Part shown: one piece after another, positions 42,925-52,336 of the stretch
How positions within the stretch are numbered: position 1 is the first letter of the stretch
Layout: each line of letters begins with the position of its first letter
Assembly (NCBI RefSeq): GCF_036881715.1
Contig: NZ_JBAKBF010000004.1
Location: forward strand, 1 to 64,000
Source of the DNA: Pannonibacter anstelovis
Lineage (GTDB): Bacteria; Pseudomonadota; Alphaproteobacteria; Rhizobiales; Stappiaceae
DNA length: 64,000 nucleotides
Direction: 5' to 3'
Made by a program: the position numbers and the translations under genes
Notes under the pieces: generated by a model
The model's input: the letters and a program-made list of their open reading frames with translations, nothing else
Databases searched by the model: none
What the model was told of the DNA's origin: nothing

Positions 42925-45033
42925 ATGACCACTCCCGTTTCATATGAAGTTCAGGACGGCATTGCCGTGATCACCATCGCCAACCCGCCGGTCAACGCGC
43001 TGTCGCAGGCCGTGCGGGCCGGACTGCAGGAGGCGGTGGCACGGCTGGCGGCGGATGACAGCGCAATTGCCGGCGTCATCACCGGCGCGGGCCGCATTTT
43101 CGTTGGCGGTGCCGACATCACCGAGTTCGGCAAGACGCCGCAGCCCCCTTATCTGCCGGATGTGATCAACGCCATTGAAGACAGCGCCAAGCCCATTGCA
43201 GCCGCCCTCAATGGCGCGGCCATCGGCGGAGGTTGCGAAGTGGGCCTCGGCGCCCATCTGCGCATTGCTTCTGAGACGGCCAGGGTCAGCCTGCCGGAAG
43301 TAACGCTGGGCCTGATGCCCGGCGCAGGCGGCACCCAGCGCCTGCCGCGCCTTGCGGGCGTGGAGGCAGCCCTCGACATCATCACCACCGCCCGCCAGGT
43401 GAGTGCTGCCGAAGCGCTGTCCCTTGGCATTGTGGATGCCGTAGTGCCTGCCGCAGACCTGCTGTCAGCGGCAAAGGACAAGGTCCGCGCCGTGGCAGAA
43501 GGCTCCGTCAGCCGCCCCGAGGCGTCGGGCCTGCGCCCCCGCCCCGTTGCGGACGCCGCTATCTTTGAGGCCACCCGCAAGAAGGTGCGTGCCCGGAATC
43601 GCGGTGAGGTCTCGCATCTGGCCGCCATCGACGCGGTGGAAGATGCCACCCGCATGGACCGGACGGAGGGACTGGCCGCCGAGCGCAAGCGCTTCCTCGA
43701 CCTGATGCAGACACCCCAGCGCGCTGCCCTCATCCACGCCTTCTTTGCCGAGCGCAAGGCTGCACAGGTGAAGGAGATCGCCGGACTGACGCCTCCGCCC
43801 TATGCCTCCACAGGCGTCATCGGAGGCGGCACCATGGGCGCGGGCATTGCCACCGCAGCGCTGCTTGCAGGTCTGCCCGTTACCCTGATCGAGCGCGAGG
43901 AGGCCTTTGCCGAAAAGGCGCGCGCTACAATTGCCCGCAATCTCGATGGCGCCGTCGCTCGCGGCAAGTTGAGCGCGGAACAGCGCGATGAAATCCTGAG
44001 CCTGAAGCTGAAGACCGCCACCACCTATGAGGCTCTGACGGAGGCCGACATCATCATCGAGGCGGTGTTTGAAAGCCTTGAGGTGAAGACGGACGTGTTC
44101 CGCACGCTGGACGCCATCGCCAAGCCGGGCGCAACGCTGGCCACCAACACCTCCTATCTGGATGTGAACGCCATCGCCGCCGTCACCTCACGCCCGGAAG
44201 ACGTGATCGGCCTTCACTTCTTCTCCCCCGCCCATGTGATGCGGCTGCTGGAGATCGTCGTGGCGGAAAAGACGGCGCCCGCCCATGTCGCCCGTGCCTT
44301 TGATCTGGCCCGCAAGCTCGGCAAGACCGGCGTCTATTCCGGCATCTGCGACGGCTTCATCGGCAACCGGCTGATGATGCAATACCGCCTTGCCTCCGAC
44401 TACACGATGATGGACGGGGCCAGCCCTTACGAGATCGACGCCGCGCTGACAGACTTCGGCTTTGCCATGGGGCCGTTCCAGGTTTCGGATCTGGCCGGCA
44501 TCGACATCGGCTATGCCTCGCGCCAGCGCCGCGCGCCCACGCGCCCGCCGGAAGAGCGGGTGGTGACCTTTGCCGACGGGCTCTATCACCGGGGCTGGCT
44601 CGGCCAGAAGACTGGGCGCGGCTTCTACATCTATGATGACCAGAGCCCCAAGGGACGCCCGGACCCGGAAATCCTCGCTCTGCTGGAGGAGGCCCGCAAG
44701 GAGGCCGGCATCACCCCGCGCAGCTTCACGGCAGAGGAGATACAGCGGCGCTACATGGCCGCGATGATCAACGAGGCCGCCCGCGTGCTGGAAGAGGGCA
44801 TCGCCCGCCGGGCGTCGGACATCGACACGGTGCTGCTCACCGGCTACGGCTTCCCCCGCTGGCGCGGCGGCCCGCTGCATTACGCCGACACGGTGGGCAT
44901 TGCCTCGGTGCTGGACGACATCAACCGGCTCTCGGCAGACGACGCCTACTTCTGGCGCCCCGCCCCACTGCTCGTCCGCCTCGCCGCCGAGGGCAAGACC
45001 TTCGCGGATCTGGATGCCGGAGAGGCGGCATAG
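42925..45033 (+). CDS. Enoyl-CoA hydratase/3-hydroxyacyl-CoA dehydrogenase fusion (FadJ-like)
   Basis: A 702-residue bifunctional beta-oxidation enzyme. The N-terminal crotonase domain (about 1-190) has GAGRIFVGGADITEF and the oxyanion/catalytic region NGAAIGGGCEVGLGAHLRIA ... SLPEVTLGLMPGAGGTQRL. The NAD-binding domain begins at about 292 with GVIGGGTMGAGIATAAL, followed by LHFFSPAHVMRLLEIV and GFIGNRLMMQY. The C-terminal 3HCDH repeat (about 600-690) has GYGFPRWRGGPLHYAD. No thiolase is nearby. It may be unrelated to the divergent sugar operon. Confidence 0.94.
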   Translation: MTTPVSYEVQDGIAVITIANPPVNALSQAVRAGLQEAVARLAADDSAIAGVITGAGRIFVGGADITEFGKTPQPPYLPDVINAIEDSAKPIAAALNGAAIGGGCEVGLGAHLRIASETARVSLPEVTLGLMPGAGGTQRLPRLAGVEAALDIITTARQVSAAEALSLGIVDAVVPAADLLSAAKDKVRAVAEGSVSRPEASGLRPRPVADAAIFEATRKKVRARNRGEVSHLAAIDAVEDATRMDRTEGLAAERKRFLDLMQTPQRAALIHAFFAERKAAQVKEIAGLTPPPYASTGVIGGGTMGAGIATAALLAGLPVTLIEREEAFAEKARATIARNLDGAVARGKLSAEQRDEILSLKLKTATTYEALTEADIIIEAVFESLEVKTDVFRTLDAIAKPGATLATNTSYLDVNAIAAVTSRPEDVIGLHFFSPAHVMRLLEIVVAEKTAPAHVARAFDLARKLGKTGVYSGICDGFIGNRLMMQYRLASDYTMMDGASPYEIDAALTDFGFAMGPFQVSDLAGIDIGYASRQRRAPTRPPEERVVTFADGLYHRGWLGQKTGRGFYIYDDQSPKGRPDPEILALLEEARKEAGITPRSFTAEEIQRRYMAAMINEAARVLEEGIARRASDIDTVLLTGYGFPRWRGGPLHYADTVGIASVLDDINRLSADDAYFWRPAPLLVRLAAEGKTFADLDAGEAA

Positions 45034-45370
45034 AGGCAAAGCGCTTCCATATGACCGCAGCGCCCCTCTCCCTCCCCGAGGGGGAGAGGGGTTGGCACCT
45101 GACTGGCCACGCGGATCAGACACCACTCTTGCGAATAAAATGCTTCTGCACATTCCCGTAAAAATGGCTGGCATCGGAAGGGCAAGGCGGTCTATCACAG
45201 GCTGAAAATCAGCCGGTGGCCCCTCAAGCCCCTCCCCCGCGCCTGCCGCCCCTCAAGGCCCTCCGCCTCGCACAGGACCATGTGCAGGGCGGCCTTGCCA
45301 GCGGTAAAGGACGCGGAACCAGCCAGAGGAACATCCACAGGACGGCAAGCAACCCCGAGGGGCCTCATCC
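45034..45370. other. Non-coding gap with a dispersed-type palindrome
   Basis: 337 bases without a convincing gene. CCCCTCTCCC (45063-45072) and GGGAGAGGGG (45082-45091) form a 10-base inverted repeat, a sequence type common as a dispersed repeat in GC-rich proteobacterial genomes. It may act as the terminator of the preceding gene. The rest is unremarkable. Confidence 0.5.
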
Positions 45371-46582
45371 ATGTTTCTTCCTGCCCATGTCCGCCAGTCC
45401 ATCGCAAAGCTTGGTGCGGACAAGACCAACGGACGCAGTTTCTTCGTCTATGACCTCACGGTCATGAAGGCCAAGATTGCCGCTCTCAAGGCTGCACTGC
45501 CGCAGGAAGTCGGCATCTTCTACGCGATGAAGGCCAATCCGAATGCCTCATTCCTCAAGGCGGCACTAGCGGCTGACGTGGCAGGCGTCGAGATCGCCAG
45601 CATCGGCGAGGGCCGCAAGGCGCTGGAGGCAGGCTTTGCGCCGAAGCAGATCGTCTTCACCGGCCCCGGCAAGTCGCCGGAAGAGCTGGAATGGGCAGTT
45701 TCCACCGGCATCAAGCTGGTGCATGTGGAATCGCTGACCGAGGCGCACCGGCTGGAGCAGATCTGCGCCCGGCATGGTGTGATGCAGGAGATCCTTGTCC
45801 GCGTCAACCCCAACTTCCATGTGCATGATGCACAGGCCAGCTTCTCCGGTGACAGCTCCAAGTTCGGCATCGATCAGGAGCTGTATTTCGGTCAGCTTCC
45901 GCAGATCGCCGCCCTGCCCCATCTCGCCTTCCGGGGCCTGCATGTCTATTCCGCCTCGGGCGTGCTGCAGCTGGATGATCTTCTGGAAAACTGCCGCCGC
46001 GTGTTCGAACTGGCCAAGGAAACGGAAGCCCGTGTGCCCGGCCTCCAGTGCAGCACCATCGACTTCGGCGGCGGCTTCGGCATTGACTATCTGGAGACAG
46101 GCCGCGGCTTCCAGCCGGAAGCCTATGCCGCGCGCCTGACGGCGCTGATTGCCGAGCATGGCTTTGCCGGACGCCACTTCGTGCTGGAACTGGGACGTTA
46201 TCTGACCGCCGACAGCGGCTGGTACTGCACCGAGATCGTCGACATCAAGACCAGCGTCGGCATGAAGCAGATCGTCTGTCAGGGCGGGTCACACCATTTC
46301 CGCCGCCCCATCGCGCTGAAGATCAATCATCCGGTGGACGTGGTGCGCATGAATGCCCCGGCCATTTTTGACGGCCAGCAGTCGGTGCGCAATGAAACCG
46401 CCTTCATCGGCGGCGCTCTGTGCAACTCAGCCGACAAGCTGACGGCAACTCCGGTACATCTGGAAGCCGCTGATATCGGCGACCTCTTCGTCGTCGGGCT
46501 CGCAGGCGCCTATGGCTATTCGATGAGCCATCTCGACTTCCTGTCCCACCCGCGTCCGCTCGAGATTGTCATCGCGGAATAA
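45371..46582 (+). CDS. Type III PLP-dependent decarboxylase
   Basis: A 403-residue fold-III (alanine-racemase-like) decarboxylase related to DapDC, ornithine decarboxylase and BtrK. The PLP lysine lies in IFYAMKANPNASFLKA (about residue 55). HVYSASG, FGGGFGIDY (phosphate-binding Gly loop) and LELGRYLTADSG follow, and the cross-subunit Cys is in GALCNSADKL (about 352). The C-terminus GAYGYSMSHLDFLSHPRP is typical. The substrate, basic amino acid or carrier-bound amino acid, cannot be told. It stands alone, without neighbouring biosynthetic genes. Confidence 0.85.
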   Translation: MFLPAHVRQSIAKLGADKTNGRSFFVYDLTVMKAKIAALKAALPQEVGIFYAMKANPNASFLKAALAADVAGVEIASIGEGRKALEAGFAPKQIVFTGPGKSPEELEWAVSTGIKLVHVESLTEAHRLEQICARHGVMQEILVRVNPNFHVHDAQASFSGDSSKFGIDQELYFGQLPQIAALPHLAFRGLHVYSASGVLQLDDLLENCRRVFELAKETEARVPGLQCSTIDFGGGFGIDYLETGRGFQPEAYAARLTALIAEHGFAGRHFVLELGRYLTADSGWYCTEIVDIKTSVGMKQIVCQGGSHHFRRPIALKINHPVDVVRMNAPAIFDGQQSVRNETAFIGGALCNSADKLTATPVHLEAADIGDLFVVGLAGAYGYSMSHLDFLSHPRPLEIVIAE

Positions 46583-46648
46583 GACATCCCTCTGCGCCGC
46601 CCCGGACATGCTCTGGGGCCGGTCAGAGGATGCAGCCCTCGAACCGGC

Positions 46649-47176
46649 TCAGCCAGCATCCCCCGGCAGGCGCGAGCGCTCTTCCAGTCCCGTGACGAAA
46701 CGGTCGAGCAGAATGGCGAAGCGGTCGAGATCCTCCGCGCTCCACTCTGCGGTAATGTCTCGGATGAAGCCCTGCTTCACCCGATCGGCAACGCGGAAAT
46801 ACTCGTGGGCACGCTCCGTCAGCTCCACGACACTGCGGCGCGCATCTTCCTGCGACACGGTCCGGCGCAACAGGCCACGCTGAACCAGATCCGCCACCAG
46901 CCGGCTGCTGCGGGATGGGTCAACGCGGATGAACTCCGCAATCGCCCCAACCGTCACCTCGCCGTCCGGCGCGCGTCGGCGCACGGCGTCGATGACATCC
47001 AGATGGGTCAGCTCCAGCCCCGGCTCGGTCTGCTGCAGGGCGATGCGGCCAATGATGCGGCGGCCGATCATCATGCGCATGCGGCCGAGACTTGAGGAAA
47101 TCAGCGAAAAATCCTCCTCCTGCCGTTCCCGGTTCTGATCTGGCACCTGATCCTCCGTTTCCTGCCCCATGGCCAT
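46649..47176 (-). CDS. MarR-family regulator
   Basis: A 175-residue MarR-type winged-helix protein. The DNA-binding part is GEVTVGAIAEFIRVDPSRSSRLVADLVQRGLLRRTVSQEDARRSVVELTERA (about residues 72-124), where DARR is the wing motif. It diverges from an MFS pump gene, with a palindrome overlapping that gene's promoter, so it probably represses the pump until a drug-like ligand is present. Confidence 0.92.
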   Translation of the reverse strand: MAMGQETEDQVPDQNRERQEEDFSLISSSLGRMRMMIGRRIIGRIALQQTEPGLELTHLDVIDAVRRRAPDGEVTVGAIAEFIRVDPSRSSRLVADLVQRGLLRRTVSQEDARRSVVELTERAHEYFRVADRVKQGFIRDITAEWSAEDLDRFAILLDRFVTGLEERSRLPGDAG

Positions 47177-47243
47177 CCTTACGCCCGTGCTTCATGGCGC
47201 TGCCTGAACAGGCCCGCGCATCCTATTCACAATAGCATGCCCT

Positions 47244-47288
47244 TGTCACTTATTTGACATTGACACATATATGCCAAAAGCACATATT
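47244..47288 (+). promoter_or_regulatory. MFS promoter with overlapping MarR-type operator
   Basis: TTGACA (47260-47265), a 17-base spacer and CATATT (47283-47288) form a good sigma-70 promoter. Immediately upstream, TGTCA-CTTATT-TGACA (47244-47259) is an inverted repeat that abuts the -35, with a second TTGACA at 47254. Binding there by MarR would block polymerase. The role is inferred. Confidence 0.6.
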
Positions 47289-47357
47289 TTTCAATCATCC
47301 GTCCGAGGGGTCACGGCCTTTCCGTGGAGGACGGAGTTTCTGGACGGCCTTTTTGCC

Positions 47358-48917
47358 ATGAACAAGCATCTTACGGAACCGGCGGAGCTTGAAGCCGGTG
47401 CTGCCGCTTCAACCGCCCTTCCCCACACCACCCCGCCTGAAAGACCACCCCACCCGCGCAGGATCATCATTTTCCTGTTCCTGCTGATGGGGGTGTTCAT
47501 GGCGACGCTGGACAACCAGATCGTCGCAACGGCCCTGCCAACCATTGTCGGCGAATTTGGCCAGATCGAACGCTTCGGCTGGGTGGCGTCGGCTTATCTT
47601 CTCGCCTCCAGCGCCGTGATGCCGGTCTATGGCAAGCTTGGCGATCTGTTCGGGCGCAAATATGTGATGCTGGCCGCGATCAGCATCTTCATCATTGGCT
47701 CGCTCACCTGTGCCCTTGCCGTATCGATGAACACCCTGATCGCAGCCCGCGTGCTGCAGGCCCTTGGCGGCGGCGGCATCATGGTGACGATCTTCTCGAT
47801 CAACGCCGACCTCTTCGCGCCGCGCGAGCGGGCCCGCTACCAGAGCTATTCCAGCCTCGTGCTGATGCTCTCCGGAGCCATTGGCCCGGTGCTGGGCGGC
47901 ACCATGAGTGACCTGTTCGGCTGGCGGTCGATCTTCTTCATCAACCTGCCGGTCGGCATCATCGTTCTCACCGCCCTTGCGGTCATGCTGCCCTACACGC
48001 GGCCCAACCGGAAGCCAAGGATCGACTATCCGGGCGCCATCCTTGCAGCGATGGTGACGGGGAGCATCGTGTTGTGGGCTGATGGCTCGGAACTGTTCGG
48101 CGGGCTTCTGTCGCCCACCGCTCTTGCGGTCCTCGGCACAGGCCTGCTGGCCCTTGTTGCCCTGATCCAGGTGGAAAGGCGCGCGCCGGAACCGGTGCTG
48201 CCGCTCTCGCTCTTCCGCAACCGCCAGATCTGCCTGCTCTTGACCATCTCGGCGGCAAGCGGCGCCATCGGCATCGGCCTGGTCACCTATTATGCGCTCT
48301 ATCTGCAGTCGGGCCTCGGCCTCAGTCCCTCGGCAGCAGGCGTGTTCTTCATTCCGCTGACCGCCGGCATCGCCATCGGCTCGCTTTCAGCCGGCCGGCT
48401 GATGTCCGTATCCGGAAACTACAAGATCTTCTCCGTGCTCTCGACACTCACAGGGGTCACCATGCTCCTGGCCTTCAGTTTCACCGGCACCAACACCCCC
48501 ACCATGCTTCTGGGGCTGATCATGCTGGCGCAGGGCATTGGCGTCGGTATTGGCCAGCAGGTGCCTGTGCTGGGTGTGCAGAATGCCGCTGACAGGCGGG
48601 ACGTGGGGGCTGCCACCGGCAGCGTCACCCTCACCCGCATCGGCGGTGCTTCCATTGGCATCTCGATCTATGGCGCAATCCTCTCCTCCGGCCTTGGCCG
48701 CCACATGGGCGAGGTTCCGGGTGTGGAGCATCTGGAAAAGCTGTCCCCCGCGCAGACGGCAGCCCTTCCGGAAACCGCAAGGCATCTGCTTGGTGGCATC
48801 TACCAGTCAGCCTTCCACCCGCTGTTCCTGACAGCCGCCCTCATCGCCGCGCTCGGCCTCGTTGCAGCCCTTTCCTTGCGCAGCATCCGCCTGCCGGTGG
48901 GAGAAGAAAAAGGCTGA
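47358..48917 (+). CDS. MFS drug exporter, DHA2 family (EmrB/QacA type)
   Basis: A 519-residue transporter with about 14 membrane segments. DHA2 marks include FMATLDNQIVATALPTIVGEFGQ (motif D1 region), GKLGDLFGRKYVMLAA (motif A) and LMLSGAIGPVLGGTMSDLFGWRSIFFINLPVG (motif C). It is a proton antiporter for drugs, probably without an EmrA adaptor here. I start at ATG 47358 (MNKHLTEPAE); a longer frame from 47271 begins inside the promoter. Confidence 0.92.
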   Translation: MNKHLTEPAELEAGAAASTALPHTTPPERPPHPRRIIIFLFLLMGVFMATLDNQIVATALPTIVGEFGQIERFGWVASAYLLASSAVMPVYGKLGDLFGRKYVMLAAISIFIIGSLTCALAVSMNTLIAARVLQALGGGGIMVTIFSINADLFAPRERARYQSYSSLVLMLSGAIGPVLGGTMSDLFGWRSIFFINLPVGIIVLTALAVMLPYTRPNRKPRIDYPGAILAAMVTGSIVLWADGSELFGGLLSPTALAVLGTGLLALVALIQVERRAPEPVLPLSLFRNRQICLLLTISAASGAIGIGLVTYYALYLQSGLGLSPSAAGVFFIPLTAGIAIGSLSAGRLMSVSGNYKIFSVLSTLTGVTMLLAFSFTGTNTPTMLLGLIMLAQGIGVGIGQQVPVLGVQNAADRRDVGAATGSVTLTRIGGASIGISIYGAILSSGLGRHMGEVPGVEHLEKLSPAQTAALPETARHLLGGIYQSAFHPLFLTAALIAALGLVAALSLRSIRLPVGEEKG

Positions 48918-48939
48918 GGAACTGGCGGGATCTCAAGCA

Positions 48940-48979
48940 AAAGCCCCCGCCAGTGCAGTCACCGGCGGGGGCTTTGTTT
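48940..48979. terminator. Bidirectional hairpin terminator
   Basis: AAAGCCCCCGCC (48940-48951) pairs with GGCGGGGGCTTT (48964-48975), followed by GTTTT on the plus strand; the A-run gives T's on the minus strand. It lies between the convergent MFS and RND pump genes. Confidence 0.88.
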
Positions 48980-48991
48980 TCTGCAGGAGAC

Positions 48992-51900
48992 TTACTCCCC
49001 CGGTGTCATCCGTGCGGCACCTTCACGCGCATCACTCATTTCCCGTGCCAGACGGCTCTCCTCTTCCGCCTGCGGCTTGATGAATCGGCCAAGCAGAAGG
49101 TAGGCAACCGGTGTGAGATAGAGAGTAGAGAAGGTTGCAAGGCCAAGGCCGCCGACGATGATCCAGCCCAGCGCAATGCGGGCCTCGGCTCCGGCCCCGG
49201 ATGCCAGGATCAGCGGAATGCCGCCGACGATGGTACAGATCATCGTCATCATGACCGGACGAAGCCGGATGTTGGCCGCATTTTCCACCGCCTCACGAAC
49301 ACCCAACCCTTTGTCCCGCAGCTGGTTGGCAAACTCCACCACCAGAATACCGTTCTTGGCCATGATGCCCACCAGGAGCACAAGGCCGATCTGGCTGTAG
49401 ACATTGAGCGACGTACCGCTGAAAGCCATGGCATAGACCGCGCAGGCAAGGCCAAGCGGCACGGTGAACATGATGATCAGGGCACTCACGAAGCTTTCAA
49501 ACTGCGCCGCCAGCACAAGGAGGATGATCAGCAGGGCAAAGCCGAAGGTGCGGGCCATGCTGGCCGACTGCTCGCCCAGGGTCGCGGCCTCCGCAAGAGG
49601 CACAATGCGGGCGCCCGGCGGCAGGAGCGGCTGCGCAATCTGCTGAGCCACCTGATAGGCATCCCCTAGGGCAAAGTCCGGCGCCAGACTGGAGGTGATG
49701 GCGACGGAGCGAAGCTGCTGTTCCCGGTCAAGCTGAGGGGGAACAGCCTTTTCCGTCAGCGTGGCAATGGTCGACACAGGAACGAAGCGTCCATCACCGG
49801 TGCGCAGGAACACATTTTCAAGATCCGTCGGATCGTTGATGGGATTGGTCGTGGAGACGAACTTCACATCAAAGCTGCGGTCTTCGATGAAGACCTGCCC
49901 GACGCGGCGCCCGTCCAGCATCGCCTGCATGGCATTGCCAAGGCCGTTGATGTCGATCCCGAGATCAGACGCCCGCTCACGGTCGATGGAGACGGAAAGC
50001 TGCGGCTGGGTCGCCTCGGTGGACAGGCGCGGCTGGGTAAAGCGCGGGTCCTTTTCCAGCTCCGCGACGATCTTGGCGGCACTTTCCCCGAGTGCCGCAT
50101 AATTGCTGCCGGCCACCGCAAACTGAAGGCCTGAGCCTGCCCCGCGAATGCCCAGGCTGTTGGGCTGAAACACAAAGGCCCGAACGCCCGGCACATCCCG
50201 CACCCGCCGGGATACATCGGCGACGATCTCCTGCTGCGAGCGCGAACGTGCGTCCCAAGGCGCCAGGCGCATCACCATGAAGCCGTTGTTGGACCGTCCT
50301 CCCTGACCCGCGATAGAAAAGGTGCTGGTAATTTCACCGCTGTCCCGCAGTGGCTGGATCAGCTCTTCGACGCGTGTCATCTGCGCCGCGAGATAGTCAA
50401 GGCTCACGCCCTGCGGGGCCGAGATCCGCATGAAGGCGATCGACCGGTCTTCGGATGGCGTCAGCTCGGACTTGATGGTGCCAAACAGCACGGCAGCAGA
50501 CATGGCAAAGAGCAGCGACACGGTAAGCACTACCATCGGCGCATCGAGGCAGGCTCGCAAGGTCCGCCGGTAGAGACGGGCCAGACCGCTGTCTGTCTTG
50601 CCGTCCGGAACGGCTGCCTGTGGTGCCCCGGCATCTCCCTGTGCCTCTGTTTCGAGGATGACAGTTTCGTCTGCCCCAATATTGGCGGCTTTGCCTTTGA
50701 GCAGGCGGGAGGCCAGCATCGGACACAGGGACAGGGCCACGACGGACGACAGCAGCACCGCAATCGCCAGCACGAAGCCGAATTCCTGGAACAGGCCGCC
50801 GGTCTGTCCGGGCAGGAAGGACAGCGGCACAAACACGGCCGCCAGCGTTGCCGTGGTCGCGATCACCGCAAAGAACACTTCGTCCGTGCCCAGAACGGCC
50901 GCCGCCCGCGGCCCCATGCCCTGATTGCGGCGTCGCACGATATTTTCCAGCACGACGATAGCATCATCCACCACAAGGCCCGTCGCCAGAACCAGCGCGA
51001 GAAGAGTGAGGATATTTATGGAGAAGCCTGCCAGATAGATCGCGGCCAGCGTGCCGATCAAGGCCACCGGCATTGTCACGCCAGGGATGAGGGTTGCACG
51101 CCAGTCCCGCAGGAAAAGGAAGATGATCAGCAGCACCACGCTGACGGAAATCACCAGCGCAATCTCCACCTCATGGATCGAGCCGGTGATGAACGTGGCA
51201 TCATCGCTGGTGACTTCGATCGTCGTGCCTTCCGGCAGGGTCTGCTGAATGCGCTCCGCGGCGGCCTTCACACCTTCGGAAATTTCCAGCGTGTTGGACT
51301 GCGCCGCACGGATGACACCGAGGCCGATACCGGTCTTGCCATTGGCACGCAACTGCGACTGGCCGATATCCGGACCCAGCGTAACCGTGGCAAAGTCTCC
51401 GAGACGGGCACGGCGGTTGAGAATTATGCTTTCGAAGGCCTCGGGCGTGTCGATGGCTGCACTCGCCCGCACGATCAGGTCCTGCGTCTGGCTGGTCAGC
51501 GAACCGGCCGGTGTGTCAAAGGCCATGGTCGAAAGCGCAGACGCCACATCGCCGACGGTCAGATTGAGGCTTGCCATCTTCGCCTGATCAATGTCGATCC
51601 GGAAGATCTTCTGCCGGTCACCGTAAACCTGCACATCTGCGACGCCGGGAACAGCCGACAGCACGTCCGAAATTTCATCTTCCACCAGCACAGTCATGTC
51701 CTCGACGGACATGATGTCTGAAGTCAGCGCCAGGCGTACCACCGGCTGGGCGTTTGAATCGGCCTTGATGATGCGTGCCGCATCGGCGTCCTCTGGCAGG
51801 TCGTTGGTGATCCGCCCCAACGCGTCGCGCATGTCGGCGGCGGCTGCATCCAGGCTCACGTCATCATAGAATTCCACCGTGACCCGGCTCTCGCCATAGG

Positions 51901-52177
51901 ACGAGGACGAAGAGATCGACTTGACGCCGGAAACACGCGACACCGCCCCCTCGATCACACCCGTAACTTCACGGTCGATGGTTTCGGCAGAGGCTGAATC
52001 GTAACTGGTGCGGATGGAAATGACAGGCTGGTCCACATCCGGCAGCTCGCGGATTTCCACACCGAAGAAGGCGGCAAGGCCCGCGACGACGATCAGCATG
52101 TTCATCACAAAGGCCAGCACGGGGCGCCGGACGAAAAGGGCAGTAAAGCTGCGGTCAGGGATATGGCTGGAGCTCAT
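48992..52177 (-). CDS. RND multidrug efflux transporter (HAE1 family)
   Basis: A 1061-residue inner-membrane RND pump. The N-terminus FVRRPVLAFVMNMLIVVAGLAAFFGVEIRELPDVDQP, the TM4 proton-relay region LALVLATGLVVDDAIVVLENIVRR with its Asp pair, and the mirrored second half (GLVLLVGIMAKNGILVVEFANQLRDKG) are typical. ATG 52177 has GAGG upstream. It follows its periplasmic adaptor by 159 bases. No outer-membrane channel is encoded here, so a TolC-type protein elsewhere must be used. Confidence 0.96.
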   Translation of the reverse strand: MSSSHIPDRSFTALFVRRPVLAFVMNMLIVVAGLAAFFGVEIRELPDVDQPVISIRTSYDSASAETIDREVTGVIEGAVSRVSGVKSISSSSSYGESRVTVEFYDDVSLDAAAADMRDALGRITNDLPEDADAARIIKADSNAQPVVRLALTSDIMSVEDMTVLVEDEISDVLSAVPGVADVQVYGDRQKIFRIDIDQAKMASLNLTVGDVASALSTMAFDTPAGSLTSQTQDLIVRASAAIDTPEAFESIILNRRARLGDFATVTLGPDIGQSQLRANGKTGIGLGVIRAAQSNTLEISEGVKAAAERIQQTLPEGTTIEVTSDDATFITGSIHEVEIALVISVSVVLLIIFLFLRDWRATLIPGVTMPVALIGTLAAIYLAGFSINILTLLALVLATGLVVDDAIVVLENIVRRRNQGMGPRAAAVLGTDEVFFAVIATTATLAAVFVPLSFLPGQTGGLFQEFGFVLAIAVLLSSVVALSLCPMLASRLLKGKAANIGADETVILETEAQGDAGAPQAAVPDGKTDSGLARLYRRTLRACLDAPMVVLTVSLLFAMSAAVLFGTIKSELTPSEDRSIAFMRISAPQGVSLDYLAAQMTRVEELIQPLRDSGEITSTFSIAGQGGRSNNGFMVMRLAPWDARSRSQQEIVADVSRRVRDVPGVRAFVFQPNSLGIRGAGSGLQFAVAGSNYAALGESAAKIVAELEKDPRFTQPRLSTEATQPQLSVSIDRERASDLGIDINGLGNAMQAMLDGRRVGQVFIEDRSFDVKFVSTTNPINDPTDLENVFLRTGDGRFVPVSTIATLTEKAVPPQLDREQQLRSVAITSSLAPDFALGDAYQVAQQIAQPLLPPGARIVPLAEAATLGEQSASMARTFGFALLIILLVLAAQFESFVSALIIMFTVPLGLACAVYAMAFSGTSLNVYSQIGLVLLVGIMAKNGILVVEFANQLRDKGLGVREAVENAANIRLRPVMMTMICTIVGGIPLILASGAGAEARIALGWIIVGGLGLATFSTLYLTPVAYLLLGRFIKPQAEEESRLAREMSDAREGAARMTPGE

Positions 52178-52336
52178 CTTGGCCTCGTTCCGTTTCACCG
52201 GCTGCGCGCCTTCACAAGGCTGCGGTCAGTCCGGGAATGATTGTCCTCGGCGAACAGAACCACCTGCACCACGGACGGAGTCAGGAAGGCACTGCGGGCA
52301 TTCGCAGGCAGCTGGACGCACCAGCCGCCCGGGCTC

